Source of the DNA: CAYYYJ01 sp964476045
GTDB taxonomy: Archaea > Aenigmatarchaeota > Aenigmatarchaeia > QMZP01 > JACQNV01
NCBI GenBank assembly: GCA_964476045.1
Contig: CAYYYJ010000015.1
Location: 1 to 24,084 of the forward strand
Direction: 5' to 3'
Length of the DNA stretch: 24,084 bases
Made by a program: the position numbers and the translations under genes
Notes under the pieces: generated by a model
The model's input: only the letters and a program-made list of their open reading frames with translations
The model's database searches: none
Told to the model about the DNA's origin: nothing
Shown: positions 23,958 to 24,084 of the stretch, piece by piece
How positions within the stretch are numbered: the first letter of the stretch is position 1
Layout of the letters: each line of letters starts with the position of its first letter

Positions 23958-24013
23958 GGTTATTCAGCATAACTAGTAGCAATATAACAGGCTCCATGGT
24001 TATTTAGATTAAC
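23958..24013. repeat. two 16-bp near-repeats, each an inverted repeat, 40 bp apart
   Basis: GGTTATTCAGCATAAC (23958-23973) and GGTTATTTAGATTAAC (23998-24013) agree at 13 of 16 positions and start exactly 40 bp apart. The first has GTTAT/ATAAC arms, the second GGTTA/TAACC arms. They lie 90-145 bp upstream of the 450-aa surface gene, so they could be regulator sites for it or for a gene beyond the window end. The rest of 23905-24084 shows no gene. Confidence 0.4.
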
Positions 24014-24084
24014 CAGATTTTGCTAGCAGCCTTCTCAAACTTTTCTTATAGAAAATCTAAAAAATATTTTTTTACTATTAAGCA

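Noticed and set aside
1..24084. tRNA, rRNA, CRISPR array, insertion sequence or rolling-circle origin
   Set aside because: No cloverleaf with a T-loop signature, no rRNA-like conserved blocks, no regularly spaced repeats with unique spacers, and no transposase or terminal inverted repeats were seen by eye on either strand.

Overview
The window looks like a low-GC, gene-dense chromosome piece from an archaeon, most likely a DPANN lineage of the Woesearchaeota/Pacearchaeota kind. This is an inference from gene content: an archaeal RPA-type single-strand DNA-binding protein, an archaeal Lhr helicase, a stand-alone XPF-type nuclease, an ADP-forming acetyl-CoA synthetase beta subunit encoded alone, and a large surface protein with a KG|QTE class III signal. 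Most genes that open a transcription unit have a TATA-like box centred about 24-30 nt before the start codon, which implies leaderless mRNAs. Clear Shine-Dalgarno sites appear mainly at genes that are internal to a unit or have a leader (3248, 7304, 16542). No rRNA, tRNA, CRISPR array or insertion sequence was found.

Layout. 1-6270: a small orphan ORF, an HD-domain phosphohydrolase, then RPA, a 74-aa protein and an Lhr helicase, all pointing to nucleic-acid metabolism. The helicase is split by a 100-N gap whose two flanks are the same 55 bp, so the gap is an assembly artefact; once collapsed, the gene is one intact frame of 955 aa. 6271-8375: a decayed region with a Fur-like remnant, an intact HEPN/MNT toxin-antitoxin pair whose promoter carries four near-palindromic 14-bp sites, a PIN-domain remnant and a 56-aa leaderless gene. 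8375-10167: htpX and lemA on the minus strand with a frameshifted HicB-like gene between them. 10204-13193: acetyl-CoA synthetase beta, a VapB-like micro-ORF, a deoxyribosyltransferase-like protein, a DUF457-type membrane protein, a PH-domain membrane protein and an XPF nuclease. 13304-23868: five secreted or membrane-anchored surface proteins, interrupted by a wHTH-nucleotidyltransferase gene followed by a truncated HEPN partner.

Two themes stand out. First, at least five toxin-antitoxin-type pieces in different states of decay lie within 11 kb: intact HEPN/MNT, PIN tail, frameshifted HicB, VapB-like tail, and MNT with a truncated HEPN. Second, about 10 kb encodes a surface-protein cluster: a pilin-like-signal protein and a multi-spanning Cys-rich protein separated by 2 nt, flanked by two paralogous type I membrane proteins and followed by a convergent COG1470-like surface protein. 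This cluster is the best candidate for an undescribed system. Family names come from motif recognition by eye; no database search was possible.
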